From the NCBI GenBank assembly GCA_017440275.1, contig JAFSHN010000043.1, positions 1 to 64,000 on the forward strand: DNA of 64,000 nt. Reading direction: 5' to 3'. Position numbers and translations under genes: made by a program. This stretch comes from Bacillota bacterium. Lineage in GTDB: Bacteria > Bacillota > Clostridia > Peptostreptococcales > Anaerovoracaceae. This document shows, piece by piece, positions 34,445-44,246 of this stretch; within the stretch, counting starts at the first letter, position 1, and the number at the start of each line of letters is the position of its first letter. The notes beneath the pieces were generated by a model. That model searched no databases. It had not been told where the DNA came from and saw only the letters and a list, made by a program, of their open reading frames with translations.

Positions 34445-35134
34445 ATGAAAAAATTAGGTATAATCGGCGGTATGAGCTGGGAGAGTACAATTACATATTA
34501 TCAAAAGATAAACGAAATCATCGGCGAAATCCTGGGAGGAACCAATTCCGCAGATATTCTGATCAGGAGCCTCAACCTGAAAACCATCGAGGAGCATCAG
34601 GACAGAGGTGAGTGGAATGATGTTGCAAATATACTTTGCAGTGCTGCAGAAGACTTGGAACAAACCGGTGTTGACTTTATACTGATGGCATCCAACACAG
34701 TTCATAAGGTTTACGATAAGGTGAAGGATGCGGTTGATATTCCTGTTTTGCACATTGCCGAACCTACGGTAGAAGCAATTAAAAAAGCAGGATTCAGCAC
34801 AATAGGCCTTCTTGGGACAAGACACACAATGGAAGGTGATTTCCTTAAGGAAAAGCTAAATGCAGCAGGTATTCAGGTGGTTGTGCCGCGAAAAGAACAA
34901 TTTGATGTTATCCATAAATCGATTTTTGAAGAGGCGTGTCTGGGTAAAGTCTGTCCCGAAACAAAGAAAATGTTCATAGACATCATTGAAGATTTGAAAA
35001 GCCGTTGTGCTGAGGGTGTGATACTCGGCTGTACTGAACTGGGACTGTTAATCAAAAATGAAGACAGCTGTCTGCCTTTATTTGATACAGCATTGCTGCA
35101 TGCCCAAAAAGCTGCAGAAGAAATAATGAAATAA
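34445..35134 (+). CDS. Aspartate/glutamate racemase family protein
   Basis: A 229-residue cofactor-independent racemase-fold protein that resembles E. coli YgeA (MxxIGxxGGMSWESTIxYYxxIN). In the family two residues swap protons on the substrate. The second is a normal Cys (GVILGCTELGLLI). The first site reads MASNTVHKV; YgeA has Thr in the equivalent CTNTMHKV, and most others have Cys. Here it is Ser. A role in D-amino-acid formation or supply of unusual isomers is inferred, with substrate unknown. ATG at 34445 follows AAAGGA. uvrB starts 37 bases downstream. Confidence 0.85.
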   Translation: MKKLGIIGGMSWESTITYYQKINEIIGEILGGTNSADILIRSLNLKTIEEHQDRGEWNDVANILCSAAEDLEQTGVDFILMASNTVHKVYDKVKDAVDIPVLHIAEPTVEAIKKAGFSTIGLLGTRHTMEGDFLKEKLNAAGIQVVVPRKEQFDVIHKSIFEEACLGKVCPETKKMFIDIIEDLKSRCAEGVILGCTELGLLIKNEDSCLPLFDTALLHAQKAAEEIMK

Positions 35135-35171
35135 ATAAAATAAGATATACTAAAAGAGGGAGGGAACGAGT

Positions 35172-37145
35172 ATGCCGGAATTCAAGGTCGTATCTGATTA
35201 CAAGTTAATGGGAGATCAGCCGCAGGCAGTTGAAACATTGGCAAATGGCATTCTCGGGGGCAAAAAATCCCAGACTCTCATGGGTGTAACGGGTTCAGGC
35301 AAAACCTTCACTATGGCCAAAATCATTGAGAAGGTTCAAAAACCCACACTTGTAATATCCCACAATAAGACACTGGCTGCACAGCTTCACGGTGAATTCA
35401 AAGAATTCTTCCCTAACAACGCAGTGGAATATTTTGTATCCTACTATGATTATTACCAGCCGGAAGCTTATGTTGCCTCCACTGACACATATATTGAAAA
35501 AGATTCACAGATTAATGACGAAATTGACAAGCTGCGTCACTCAGCGACAGCTTCTCTTGCAGAGCGCCGTGACGTAATCATCGTTGCCAGCGTTTCTTGT
35601 ATATATGGATTGGGAAGCCCTTTCGACTACGAGAATCAGATGCTTTCTCTCCGTCCCGGTATGGAAAAAAGCCGCCAGGACATTTTGAGAAAACTGGTAG
35701 ACATCCAGTACACTCGTAACGACCTGGCCTTTGAACGCGGCTCTTTCAGAGCCAGAGGCGATGTGCTGGACATCTATCCTGCAGGTGCGGAATCTGCAGT
35801 AAGGGTGGAACTTTTCGGTGACGAAGTGGAATCTATCAAAGAAATCAATCCGGTGACCGGCGAAATAACCGGTATCCGTGACCATATAGCCATCTATCCG
35901 GCATCCCACTATGTAACTTCGCCGGAAAGTATGGAAAAAGCCCTTAAGACCATCGACGAAGAACTGGCAGAGAGAGTTCAGTGGTTCAAAGACAGGGGCA
36001 AACTTCTGGAAGCTCAAAGAATAGAGCAGAGAACACGCTACGATCTTGAGATGCTCAGAGAAGTAGGAACTTGCAAGGGCATTGAAAATTATTCAAGACA
36101 TTTAAATGGCTTGCCTGCAGGAACAAGACCGTATACCTTGATAGACTATTTTCCGGACGACTTCCTGATTATGATTGATGAGTCTCACGTTATGCTGCCT
36201 CAGCTTCGTGCTATGTACGAAGGAGACCGTTCAAGAAAGTCATCACTGGTGGATTACGGTTTCAGACTGCCGTCAGCCCTTGATAACAGACCGCTGAAAT
36301 TTGATGAATTTAACGGTTTGGTAAACCAGATTCTTTTCGTCAGTGCCACACCGGCGCCATACGAAAAGGAACAGTCCGGCGGCGTGAGTGCAGAGCAGAT
36401 TATAAGACCGACAGGCCTTATCGATCCGCCTATTGATGTGGTTCCAACAGAGGGACAAATTGACCATCTTATTGGAGAAATCCGTAAAGTAACAGAGCGT
36501 GGAGAAAAAGTTTTTGTTACGACGCTGACAAAAAAGATGGCGGAAAGTTTAACGGATTATCTGAAAGGGGTAAATATAAAAGTAAGATATCTTCATTCTG
36601 AAGTGGAAACTCTTGAGAGACTTGAAATTTTAAGAGACCTTCGAATGGGTGTATTTGATGTGCTTGTAGGTATTAATCTTCTTAGAGAAGGCCTTGATAT
36701 ACCGGAAGTTTCTCTTGTAGCTATTTTGGACGCAGATAAGGAAGGCTTCCTGCGTACTGAGACTTCGCTGATTCAGACTATTGGACGTGCTGCGCGTAAT
36801 GTGAACGGCAGAGTCATCATGTATGCTGACAGTATCAGCAAGGCTATGAAGGCGGCTATTGACGAAACCGAGCGTCGTCGTACAATTCAGCAGAAGTACA
36901 ACGAAGAGCACGGGATTACACCGAAATCAGTTTCAAAGTCTATCCGATCTGTTATCGAAGCTACGCATGTGGCAGAGGATGAGGCTCAGTACAAAGGCAA
37001 GAATCCTCTTGAACTGACAAAGAAAGAGCTGATGGAATACATCAAGAAGCTGGAAACAGAAATGAAACAAGCTGCCAAAGATTTGCAGTTTGAAAGAGCA
37101 GCGCAGCTCAGAGACCAAATTTTTGAATATAAAGTCAAATTATAG
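35172..37145 (+). CDS. uvrB: Excinuclease ABC subunit B
   Basis: UvrB verifies DNA damage in nucleotide excision repair. The 657-residue product has Walker A ([12 protein letters not shown]), the beta-hairpin region with [11 protein letters not shown], the DESH box ([12 protein letters not shown]), helicase motifs V and VI ([26 protein letters not shown]), and the C-terminal UVR domain ([17 protein letters not shown]) that binds UvrC. AGGGAGGGA precedes the ATG. uvrA follows 18 bases later, forming the usual uvrBA pair. Confidence 0.98.
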   Translation: MPEFKVVSDYKLMGDQPQAVETLANGILGGKKSQTLMGVTGSGKTFTMAKIIEKVQKPTLVISHNKTLAAQLHGEFKEFFPNNAVEYFVSYYDYYQPEAYVASTDTYIEKDSQINDEIDKLRHSATASLAERRDVIIVASVSCIYGLGSPFDYENQMLSLRPGMEKSRQDILRKLVDIQYTRNDLAFERGSFRARGDVLDIYPAGAESAVRVELFGDEVESIKEINPVTGEITGIRDHIAIYPASHYVTSPESMEKALKTIDEELAERVQWFKDRGKLLEAQRIEQRTRYDLEMLREVGTCKGIENYSRHLNGLPAGTRPYTLIDYFPDDFLIMIDESHVMLPQLRAMYEGDRSRKSSLVDYGFRLPSALDNRPLKFDEFNGLVNQILFVSATPAPYEKEQSGGVSAEQIIRPTGLIDPPIDVVPTEGQIDHLIGEIRKVTERGEKVFVTTLTKKMAESLTDYLKGVNIKVRYLHSEVETLERLEILRDLRMGVFDVLVGINLLREGLDIPEVSLVAILDADKEGFLRTETSLIQTIGRAARNVNGRVIMYADSISKAMKAAIDETERRRTIQQKYNEEHGITPKSVSKSIRSVIEATHVAEDEAQYKGKNPLELTKKELMEYIKKLETEMKQAAKDLQFERAAQLRDQIFEYKVKL

Positions 37146-37163
37146 ACTTACAGGGGAGAAAAA

Positions 37164-39995
37164 ATGGCAAAAGACATCGTAATAAAGGGTGCCAATGAAA
37201 ACAATTTAAAAGATTTGAGTGTAACTATTCCAAGGGATAAATTTGTTGTTCTTACAGGCCTTTCCGGCTCCGGCAAATCATCCCTGGCTTTTGATACAAT
37301 TTATGCGGAGGGGCAGCGCCGTTATATGGAGAGTCTTTCTTCATATGCACGTCAATTCCTTGGGCAGATGGAAAAACCCGATGTGGAATATATTGAAGGA
37401 CTTTCGCCGGCTATTTCCATCGACCAGAAGACAACCAGCCGCAACCCGCGTTCTACAGTGGGTACTGTGACAGAAATTCATGACTATTTGAGACTGCTTT
37501 TTGCACGTATAGGTAAACCACATTGCCCGATTTGCGGCAAAGAAATTACCAGTCAGTCGGTTGACCAGATGGTAGATGCCATCATGGAATTCCCGGAAGG
37601 AACTAAACTCCTGGTTCTTGCGCCTGTGATAAGAGGCCGCAAGGGTGAACACGAAAAAATAATTGAAAGAATCCGTAAAGAAGGCTTTAGCCGTGCCCGT
37701 ATTGACGGCGAGATTCTTTTAATCAATGAAGACGAAATCAAATTAGAAAAGACATTTAAACACAATATAGAAATTGTAGTAGACAGAATTGTCGTAAAGC
37801 CGGGTCAGGAAGGCAGAATTGCCGAAGCCTGTGAACTTGCAATGACCCACGGAGAAGGGCTTGTCAATGTCATTGGAGATTTTTACGACCATCACTACGA
37901 AAAGACTTTCAGCAGCAAACTGGCTTGTCCCGACCATGGGGTAAGCATTGAAGAGTTAGAACCGAGAATGTTCTCCTTTAATGCACCATTTGGGGCGTGC
38001 CCTGTATGCAATGGTATAGGATATACACAGAAACTTAATCCTGACAAGGTTATCAATTACGAATTGAGCATTCCTGAAGGCGCACTCAGTATGATTTTTG
38101 GGTCTATGGAATTCAGCGGATTCTACCGCCAGCAGGTAAATGCTCTCGTAGCAGACCACGGGCTTGATATAGATGCACCTCTTAAGGAAATGCCGGAGAA
38201 GTTCATCAAGGAACTTCTTTATGGTACAGGCAGTAGAAATCTGAAGTACTATTATGTAAGTAACAATACCGGGTCCAAAACCCTTATGGACAGACCTTTT
38301 GAGGGGGTAATAAACAATATTGAAAGAAGATACAGGGAGACTTCATCTGAATATTTTAAAAACAAGATGGAAGAGTATATGACAATTGATTTGTGCCCTG
38401 AATGCCACGGCAAGAGGCTTAAGCCTGAAGTTCTGGCAGTTACGGTGGGTGGAATCAATATTGCGGATTTTTCCGAAATGTCTATAAGAGAAGCTCTCAG
38501 TTTCATTGAAAGATTGGAACTTTCTGAAAAAGAACAAAAAATAGCATATCAGGTGCTCAAGGAAATTAAAGCGAGACTCAAGTTCTTAATTGATGTAGGC
38601 CTTGATTATCTCACATTAAGCCGCGCGGCAGGAACCCTTTCCGGCGGAGAATCCCAGAGAATAAGACTGGCGACTCAGATAGGCTCAAGCCTTGTCGGAG
38701 TGTTATACATTCTCGACGAGCCATCCATAGGTCTTCACCAAAAGGACAATGAAAAACTACTTGGAACGCTCAGGCACCTGACTGATATCGGAAACACCTT
38801 GGTGGTAGTTGAACACGATGAAGATACGATGTATGCAGCAGACCATATTGTGGATATTGGTCCCGGTGCGGGAATTAACGGTGGCTATCTGGTTTGTCAG
38901 GGAACGGTGGATGACATTAAAGCCTGTGAAGAATCACTGACAGGTCAGTATTTGTCCGGTAAGAAAAAAATTCATGTGCCTGAGACGAGACGAGAAGGAA
39001 ACGGGAAGAGTCTCATTGTCAAAGGCGCCAGACAGAACAACTTGAAAAACATCGACGTAGAGTTTCCGCTGGGTAAGCTGATTTGTGTTACAGGGGTTTC
39101 CGGTTCGGGTAAGAGCAGCTTAATAAATGAAATTTTATATAAAGGCGTATCGAAGATTACAAACAGAACCTTGGATCAACCGGGAGAACACGATGAAATC
39201 CTCGGAATAGAGAACATTGATAAAGTTATAGACATAGACCAGTCACCTATAGGAAGAACTCCAAGATCAAATCCGGCAACATATACCGGGATGTTCACAG
39301 GTATAAGAGACTTGTTTGCAGGGCTTCCTGAAGCAAAGATGAGAGGCTTCGGCAAAGGCAGGTTCAGCTTCAATGTAAAAGGAGGACGCTGTGAAGCCTG
39401 CAGCGGTGACGGCATTATAAAGATTGAGATGCATTTCCTGCCTGACGTGTATGTACCGTGCGAAGTCTGCAAGGGACATCGATATAACAGAGAGACACTT
39501 GAAGTTAAATATAAAGGTAAGAATATATTTGAAGTTCTTGATATGAGTGTTACGGAGGCATTGGAATTCTTTAAGAATATTCCGGGAATCAGTAAGCAGT
39601 TGAAGACCCTGGAAGAGGTAGGCCTTGGATATATCAAGCTGGGGCAGCCTTCAACACAGCTTTCCGGAGGGGAAGCGCAGAGAGTAAAACTTGCGACGGA
39701 GCTTTCCAAGAGAAGCACTGGCAAGACTCTCTATATTTTGGATGAGCCTACGACGGGCTTACACTTTGCTGACGTAGATAAACTTATTGCAGTTCTTGAT
39801 AAGCTGGTAGAAGCGGGCAACACTGTAGTAGTTATCGAACATAATCTTGATGTTATAAAGAGAGCCGACCACATAATTGACTTGGGGCCTGATGGAGGAA
39901 ATAGAGGCGGCACAATTGTAACAACAGGGACTCCTGAAGAAGTAGCACAATGTGCAGAATCTTACACAGGACAATTTTTAAAGAAAATATTGTAG
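37164..39995 (+). CDS. uvrA: Excinuclease ABC subunit A
   Basis: UvrA is the dimeric damage sensor that loads UvrB. The 943-residue length is normal. It has two ABC ATPase domains: Walker [20 protein letters not shown] and [16 protein letters not shown]; signatures [16 protein letters not shown] and [16 protein letters not shown]; Walker [11 protein letters not shown] and [10 protein letters not shown]. Zinc modules are seen as CPICGKEI and CEACSGDG…CEVCKG. It lies directly downstream of uvrB and is followed by pncB after 31 bases. No SOS box could be confirmed by eye. Confidence 0.98.
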   Translation: MAKDIVIKGANENNLKDLSVTIPRDKFVVLTGLSGSGKSSLAFDTIYAEGQRRYMESLSSYARQFLGQMEKPDVEYIEGLSPAISIDQKTTSRNPRSTVGTVTEIHDYLRLLFARIGKPHCPICGKEITSQSVDQMVDAIMEFPEGTKLLVLAPVIRGRKGEHEKIIERIRKEGFSRARIDGEILLINEDEIKLEKTFKHNIEIVVDRIVVKPGQEGRIAEACELAMTHGEGLVNVIGDFYDHHYEKTFSSKLACPDHGVSIEELEPRMFSFNAPFGACPVCNGIGYTQKLNPDKVINYELSIPEGALSMIFGSMEFSGFYRQQVNALVADHGLDIDAPLKEMPEKFIKELLYGTGSRNLKYYYVSNNTGSKTLMDRPFEGVINNIERRYRETSSEYFKNKMEEYMTIDLCPECHGKRLKPEVLAVTVGGINIADFSEMSIREALSFIERLELSEKEQKIAYQVLKEIKARLKFLIDVGLDYLTLSRAAGTLSGGESQRIRLATQIGSSLVGVLYILDEPSIGLHQKDNEKLLGTLRHLTDIGNTLVVVEHDEDTMYAADHIVDIGPGAGINGGYLVCQGTVDDIKACEESLTGQYLSGKKKIHVPETRREGNGKSLIVKGARQNNLKNIDVEFPLGKLICVTGVSGSGKSSLINEILYKGVSKITNRTLDQPGEHDEILGIENIDKVIDIDQSPIGRTPRSNPATYTGMFTGIRDLFAGLPEAKMRGFGKGRFSFNVKGGRCEACSGDGIIKIEMHFLPDVYVPCEVCKGHRYNRETLEVKYKGKNIFEVLDMSVTEALEFFKNIPGISKQLKTLEEVGLGYIKLGQPSTQLSGGEAQRVKLATELSKRSTGKTLYILDEPTTGLHFADVDKLIAVLDKLVEAGNTVVVIEHNLDVIKRADHIIDLGPDGGNRGGTIVTTGTPEEVAQCAESYTGQFLKKIL

Positions 39996-40026
39996 TTTAA
40001 TTGTATGAAAACGGAGGATAATCCAA

Positions 40027-41454
40027 ATGGACAAGAAAATGAATCTGACCATGCTGACTGACTTTTATGAGCTCACCATGGCCAACGGCTATTTTGAGAC
40101 AGGTATGGCAGACAACATAGCGTATTTTGATATGTTTTTCAGACGTGTGCCTGATGGTGGTGGTTATGCAATTCTGGCGGGGATTGAACAGGTTGTAGAC
40201 TACCTGAAGAACCTGAAGTTTACGGAAGAAGATATAGAATTCCTAAGAAGCAAGAATCTTTTCTGTGAAGAATTCCTAGAATATCTGAGAAACTTTGAAT
40301 TTACCTGCGATGTATGGGCTATTCCTGAAGGAACACCTATTTTCCCTCACGAACCTATATTAACCGTTCGCGGACCGGTTATCCAAGCCCAGTTCATTGA
40401 AACAATGATCCTTCTGACAATCAATCATCAGAGTTTGATTGCCACAAAGGCAAGCAGAATCGCAAGAGCTGCTATGGGAAGACCTGTTATGGAATTCGGT
40501 ACAAGAAGAGCTCACGGCGGAGATGCTGCTATTTACGGCGCTCGTGCCGCATACATAGGTGGATGTGCTGCTACAGCATGCACAATTGCTGACAGAGATT
40601 ACGGCATCAAATCTACAGGAACTATGGCTCACAGCTGGGTTCAGATGTTCCCTGACGAATATACTGCATTCAAGAAATATGCAGAAATCTATCCTGACAA
40701 CTGCACTCTGCTGGTTGATACATACAATGTGCTTAAATCCGGCGTACCTGCCGCAATCAAAGTCTTCAAGGAAATGAAACCTAAAAATATGGGTATAAGA
40801 TTGGACTCAGGTGACATTGCTTATTTGACTAAAAAAGCAAGAAAGATGCTGGATGAAGCAGGCCTTCAGGACTGTAAGATTGTAGTTTCCAACTCTCTGG
40901 ACGAATACATAATCAGAGACGTTATCCTGGAAGGTGCCTGCATCGACTCTTTCGGCGTAGGCGAAAGATTAATTACAGCTAAATCACAGCCTGTATTCGG
41001 AGGTGTATATAAGCTGGTGGCGTTGGAAGTTGACGGAGAAATGATTCCTAAGATTAAAATCTCTGAAAACATTGAAAAGATTACCAATCCGGGATTCAAA
41101 AACCTCTACAGACTGTACGACAAAGAAACAGGCAAGTGTAGAGGCGACGTTCTCACAATGGCAGATGAAACCATTCCTGAAGTGGAAGAGTACGAAATCT
41201 TTGACCCTAATGCGGTTTGGAAGAGAACTACAGTTACCAATTATACTGTAAGAGACCTTCATGTGCAGCTCTTCGACAAGGGAAAATGCGTATACGAAAG
41301 TCCGTCAGTAGATGAAATCAGAGAATATTGCAAGGAACAGATGGAAACTCTCTGGAGTGAAACTCTGCGTTTTGAAAACCCACAGACATATTATGTAGAC
41401 CTGTCTCAGAAGCTTTGGGATATGAAGAACGAACTCTTGTCAGGAAAGAAATAA
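40027..41454 (+). CDS. pncB: Nicotinate phosphoribosyltransferase
   Basis: PncB joins nicotinate with PRPP to form nicotinate mononucleotide, the entry of the Preiss-Handler NAD salvage route. The 475-residue product begins LTMLTDFYELTMANGYF, the family start. It holds the conserved ATKASRI and EFGTRRAHGGDAA segments (the His is the one that can be phosphorylated), GTMAHSWVQMF and RLDSGDIAYL. It is in line with the nearby repressor NiaR, although no operator-like site was seen upstream. A papain-fold gene follows by six bases. Confidence 0.96.
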   Translation: MDKKMNLTMLTDFYELTMANGYFETGMADNIAYFDMFFRRVPDGGGYAILAGIEQVVDYLKNLKFTEEDIEFLRSKNLFCEEFLEYLRNFEFTCDVWAIPEGTPIFPHEPILTVRGPVIQAQFIETMILLTINHQSLIATKASRIARAAMGRPVMEFGTRRAHGGDAAIYGARAAYIGGCAATACTIADRDYGIKSTGTMAHSWVQMFPDEYTAFKKYAEIYPDNCTLLVDTYNVLKSGVPAAIKVFKEMKPKNMGIRLDSGDIAYLTKKARKMLDEAGLQDCKIVVSNSLDEYIIRDVILEGACIDSFGVGERLITAKSQPVFGGVYKLVALEVDGEMIPKIKISENIEKITNPGFKNLYRLYDKETGKCRGDVLTMADETIPEVEEYEIFDPNAVWKRTTVTNYTVRDLHVQLFDKGKCVYESPSVDEIREYCKEQMETLWSETLRFENPQTYYVDLSQKLWDMKNELLSGKK

Positions 41455-41460
41455 TCAATA

Positions 41461-42003
41461 ATGAAGAAAATATATCTTGTTTTGACAAAGAGCGATACCA
41501 TTGCATCGAAGGTAATCAGCGGAATTACGAAAGGTGAATACAGCCACGTATCTATTTCATTGGATTCAAAATTCAAATATATGTATAGCTTTGGGCGCAA
41601 ATACAAATATGCAATGCTGCCCGGTGGCTTTATTCATGAAAGTTTGTATAGGGGCGTAATGGGTGATTCAAACACGATGAGGTGTGCTGTTTACGAACTG
41701 GAGATTACAAAAGCCAGTTATCACAAGTTGAAATGGCTGCTCAATTATATGGATGAAAACAAAGGGCTTTATCGGTATAACGCCTTCGGTCTTCTGCCGT
41801 CCATGTTTAACATGGAGTACGAAAGAGAAAACTACTTTTTCTGCTCTGAGTTTGTACATTATGCGCTGGTTTCGTCAGGAGCTATTGAAAGCCTTAAACA
41901 TCCTTCTCTGGTAAGACCTATGGACTTTTGTGAACTACCGATGGCGAAGCAAATTTTTAAAGGTGAAATCAGCCAGTTGCGAACTTTACAAATAACTATA
42001 TAA
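41461..42003 (+). CDS. Permuted papain-fold (YiiX/NlpC-like) protein
   Basis: A 180-residue protein that I place in the circularly permuted NlpC/P60 group from its order of catalytic residues: an early His in GEYSHVSISLD (near 29) and a later Cys in NYFFCSEFVHYAL (near 128). Members are thiol amidases or lipid-acting hydrolases. It has no signal peptide. The start lies six bases after pncB and has no clear ribosome site, so translation may be coupled to pncB. The substrate is unknown. Confidence 0.7.
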   Translation: MKKIYLVLTKSDTIASKVISGITKGEYSHVSISLDSKFKYMYSFGRKYKYAMLPGGFIHESLYRGVMGDSNTMRCAVYELEITKASYHKLKWLLNYMDENKGLYRYNAFGLLPSMFNMEYERENYFFCSEFVHYALVSSGAIESLKHPSLVRPMDFCELPMAKQIFKGEISQLRTLQITI

Positions 42004-42004
42004 A

Positions 42005-42040
42005 TAAAAAATGACATCCGGTTGGATGTCATTTTTTGTT
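42005..42040. terminator. Bidirectional terminator
   Basis: Stem AAATGACATCC / GGATGTCATTT with A and T flanks between convergent genes. Confidence 0.88.
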
Positions 42041-42044
42041 GCTG

Positions 42045-42974
42045 TTATAAAGTGTTTGATGCATTAAGCACGTTCTTGATCTTATGCTGTACCATCGCTT
42101 TGATAGCCTCTCTTCCTGGTCCCAGGTATTTACGAGGGTCAAATTCTGCAGGGTTTTCCATGATGAATTTACGTACTTCTGCTGTAAGAGCAAGTCTTAA
42201 GTCTGTATCGATGTTAACCTTACAGATGCCGTACTTGCAGGCTTCGCGAATCATATCTTCAGGTACACCCTGAGCTCCCGGAATGTTGCCGCCGTACTGG
42301 TTGCACTTGTCAACAAATTCCTTGAGAACTGTTGATGCACCGTGGAGAACCAGAGGAGTATCAGGAATCAGTTTGTGAATTGTCTGTAATCTTTCATAAT
42401 CTAAGTAAGGTTCACCTTTGAACTTGTACGCCCCATGACTGGTGCCGATAGCAATTGCAAGAGAGTCAACACCTGTTCTTGCAACGAATTCAGCTGCTTC
42501 TTCAGGGTCTGTAAAAGTAGCACTTCTTGCATCTACCTTAACGTCATCTTCTACGCCTGCCAGTTTGCCGAGTTCTGCTTCAACAACAACACCGTGGGCA
42601 TGAGCGTATTCAACAACCTGCTTAGTAAGTCTGATGTTTTCTTCGAATGGGTGCTTGGAACCGTCAATCATAACGGATGTGAAACCGTCATCTACGCACT
42701 TTTTGCAGATTTCAAAGTCTTCGCCGTGGTCTAAATGGAGTGCGATATCAAGACCTGTATCTTCGATGGCAGCATCTACCAGATGTCTTAAATAAGCAGG
42801 TTTTGCGTACTTACGGGCACCTGCAGATACTTGAAGAATCAGAGGAGCCTTCTCCTCTTTAGCTGCCTCAACGATACCTTGAATGATTTCCATATTATTT
42901 ACATTAAAAGCACCGATAGCGTAGTCGGACTTCAGCGCTTTTTCAAACATATCTTTTGTAGTTACTAATGCCAT
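42045..42974 (-). CDS. fba: Class II fructose-1,6-bisphosphate aldolase
   Basis: The zinc-dependent aldolase cleaves fructose-1,6-bisphosphate into the two triose phosphates. The 309-residue product has the family signatures: GAFNVNNMEIIQGIVEAA, the metal-binding HLDHGEDFEICKKCVDDGFTSVMIDGSKH, EAELGKLAG and VLHGASTVLKEF. The final third carries KVNIDTDLRLALTAEVRKF. The ATG follows GGAGG on the minus strand. It is a single-gene unit for central glycolysis or gluconeogenesis. Confidence 0.96.
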   Translation of the reverse strand: MALVTTKDMFEKALKSDYAIGAFNVNNMEIIQGIVEAAKEEKAPLILQVSAGARKYAKPAYLRHLVDAAIEDTGLDIALHLDHGEDFEICKKCVDDGFTSVMIDGSKHPFEENIRLTKQVVEYAHAHGVVVEAELGKLAGVEDDVKVDARSATFTDPEEAAEFVARTGVDSLAIAIGTSHGAYKFKGEPYLDYERLQTIHKLIPDTPLVLHGASTVLKEFVDKCNQYGGNIPGAQGVPEDMIREACKYGICKVNIDTDLRLALTAEVRKFIMENPAEFDPRKYLGPGREAIKAMVQHKIKNVLNASNTL

Positions 42975-43038
42975 AGTTAACCTCCGAATGTATAGTTTAG
43001 TTTTTCACCACAAATATTATACACCAAGGTTTGAAATA

Positions 43039-43272
43039 TTAAAAGACATCATTTTGATTTTCGACACTGTTTTCGAGCCCTGAACTTAAGAGAGGAACCA
43101 TATTTTCGAGGATATTGCCTGAAAGTGCCAGTTGGCTCAGGCTGTTCATATTATTTAATATACCTGACAGTTTTTGAACATCATTTATAAGGTTGCCAAA
43201 TTGTATGCCGCCTTTGCCTGATGCTACCAACAGTAGCAATATAATTCCAACTGCTTCCGTATTTTTTGCCAT
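43039..43272 (-). CDS. Small protein of unknown function, divergent from the next gene
   Basis: Not recognised. The ATG at 43272 follows GGGAGG and gives 77 residues: a hydrophobic start (AVGIILLLLVASGKGGIQFG) and an amphipathic remainder (LINDVQKLSGILNNMNSLSQLALSGNILENMVPLLSSG). The hydrophobic part is too short for a signal peptide with a normal cleavage site, so it may be a membrane-surface protein. CATACTAT upstream resembles a sporulation-type -10 box. The neighbour at 43363 reads away from it. Confidence 0.65.
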   Translation of the reverse strand: MAKNTEAVGIILLLLVASGKGGIQFGNLINDVQKLSGILNNMNSLSQLALSGNILENMVPLLSSGLENSVENQNDVF

Positions 43273-43362
43273 AATACACCTCCCGTTTCTATGACATAGT
43301 ATGAAACTTGAGGCAACTTGGTGCATAAGATGAGAGAGAAAGACAATTAAGGAGGATGGTAT

Positions 43363-43629
43363 ATGGAACTCGACGACAGAATGATAGGAGAAATTGCAGA
43401 CCAACTGGGTCTTAAGGGAGCACCGGGAGTAAATCCAAATATGATAAGGCAGTTTGAGAATAAGAGTGATGCTGAACTTGAGAGAGATATTCTAAGATTA
43501 AAAGAGCAACTCAAAGCCAATAATATCTCTTATCAAAAGCAAGCAGCAATGCTGAGAAATCTGGCACCTATGATGAATTCAAAACAAAAAGCCCGACTAC
43601 AGCGAGTAATCGAGCTTTTACAAAGATAG
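43363..43629 (+). CDS. Small helical protein of unknown function
   Basis: Not recognised. An 88-residue, all-helical protein with a long charged helix (KSDAELERDILRLKEQLKANN) and a basic end (APMMNSKQKARLQRVIELLQR). A full AAGGAGG ribosome site lies before the ATG. It starts 90 bases from the divergent gene at 43272. The paired small genes could be regulated from one shared region. Confidence 0.68.
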   Translation: MELDDRMIGEIADQLGLKGAPGVNPNMIRQFENKSDAELERDILRLKEQLKANNISYQKQAAMLRNLAPMMNSKQKARLQRVIELLQR

Positions 43630-43634
43630 CAATT

Positions 43635-43668
43635 TTGAGGTGACCTCAATCGGAGGTCATCTTTTTTG
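43635..43668 (+). terminator. Rho-independent terminator
   Basis: TGACCTC / GAGGTCA stem followed by TCTTTTTTG, with a competing palindrome (TTGAGGTGACCTCAA) just in front. Confidence 0.7.
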
Positions 43669-43674
43669 TGAAAA

Positions 43675-44175
43675 TTAACTCCAGTTCACAGCATCCGCAA
43701 TATCTTTTTTTGTGCTGCCGGCTTTAAATGTGAATGTTCCTGCGCTTACGCTTTCGTGATTGAGTCCCATGTCGGTGCAGACTGTCTGATAGTCAGAATA
43801 ACTATCGAAGAGTCCGGCATCAACGAGGCCTTGGATGGCTTCGGTTGCTGTAGTGGCACTGGAACTTACAGTAATTTTGACATCCTTTGAAAGTTTTCCG
43901 TCCACCCACAATGCCGGTTCTTTGTCGGAATCTTTATCCTCATCTTTGTTGGCATCTTCATCAGAATCTTTATCATCATCTTTGTCGGAATCCTTGTCTG
44001 CATCTTCGTCAACCAAAGGTGCTTCCACCGGAGGGTTTTCCTTTTCAAGAATCTTATCGGGATAATCAAGAATGACATCCAGGCGCCATATTATAAGCAG
44101 CGCCGCAATTACAAGAATTGCAAAAGCGATAATCACATCGTTATAATCATAAAATATATCTTTAAGTTTTTTCAT
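43675..44175 (-). CDS. Membrane-anchored protein with Asp/Lys/Ser repeat and MltG-like small domain
   Basis: The 166-residue product has one N-terminal membrane helix (~12-33), a spacer made of DKDSD-type acidic repeats, and a C-terminal domain: ATEAIQGLVDAGLFDSYSDYQTVCTDMGL…SAGTFTFKAGSTKKDIADAV. This pattern resembles the small LysM-like domain in front of MltG/YceG transglycosylases; the transglycosylase part is absent. It might bind cell-wall glycans. The acidic spacer is low-complexity DNA. The start follows GGGAGGAAAT. Confidence 0.68.
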   Translation of the reverse strand: MKKLKDIFYDYNDVIIAFAILVIAALLIIWRLDVILDYPDKILEKENPPVEAPLVDEDADKDSDKDDDKDSDEDANKDEDKDSDKEPALWVDGKLSKDVKITVSSSATTATEAIQGLVDAGLFDSYSDYQTVCTDMGLNHESVSAGTFTFKAGSTKKDIADAVNWS

Positions 44176-44246
44176 AATTTCCTCCCATTAATGACAAATA
44201 CATTTTAACAGATTATTACTTTATTCTCAAGGAGTTTTGGTGTATA

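Noticed and set aside
43900..44040. Short periodic repeat (GATTCTGATAAAGAT type) as a CRISPR array or mobile repeat
   Set aside because: It is the coding sequence of the DKDSD acidic spacer of the anchored protein, with codon periodicity and no spacers.
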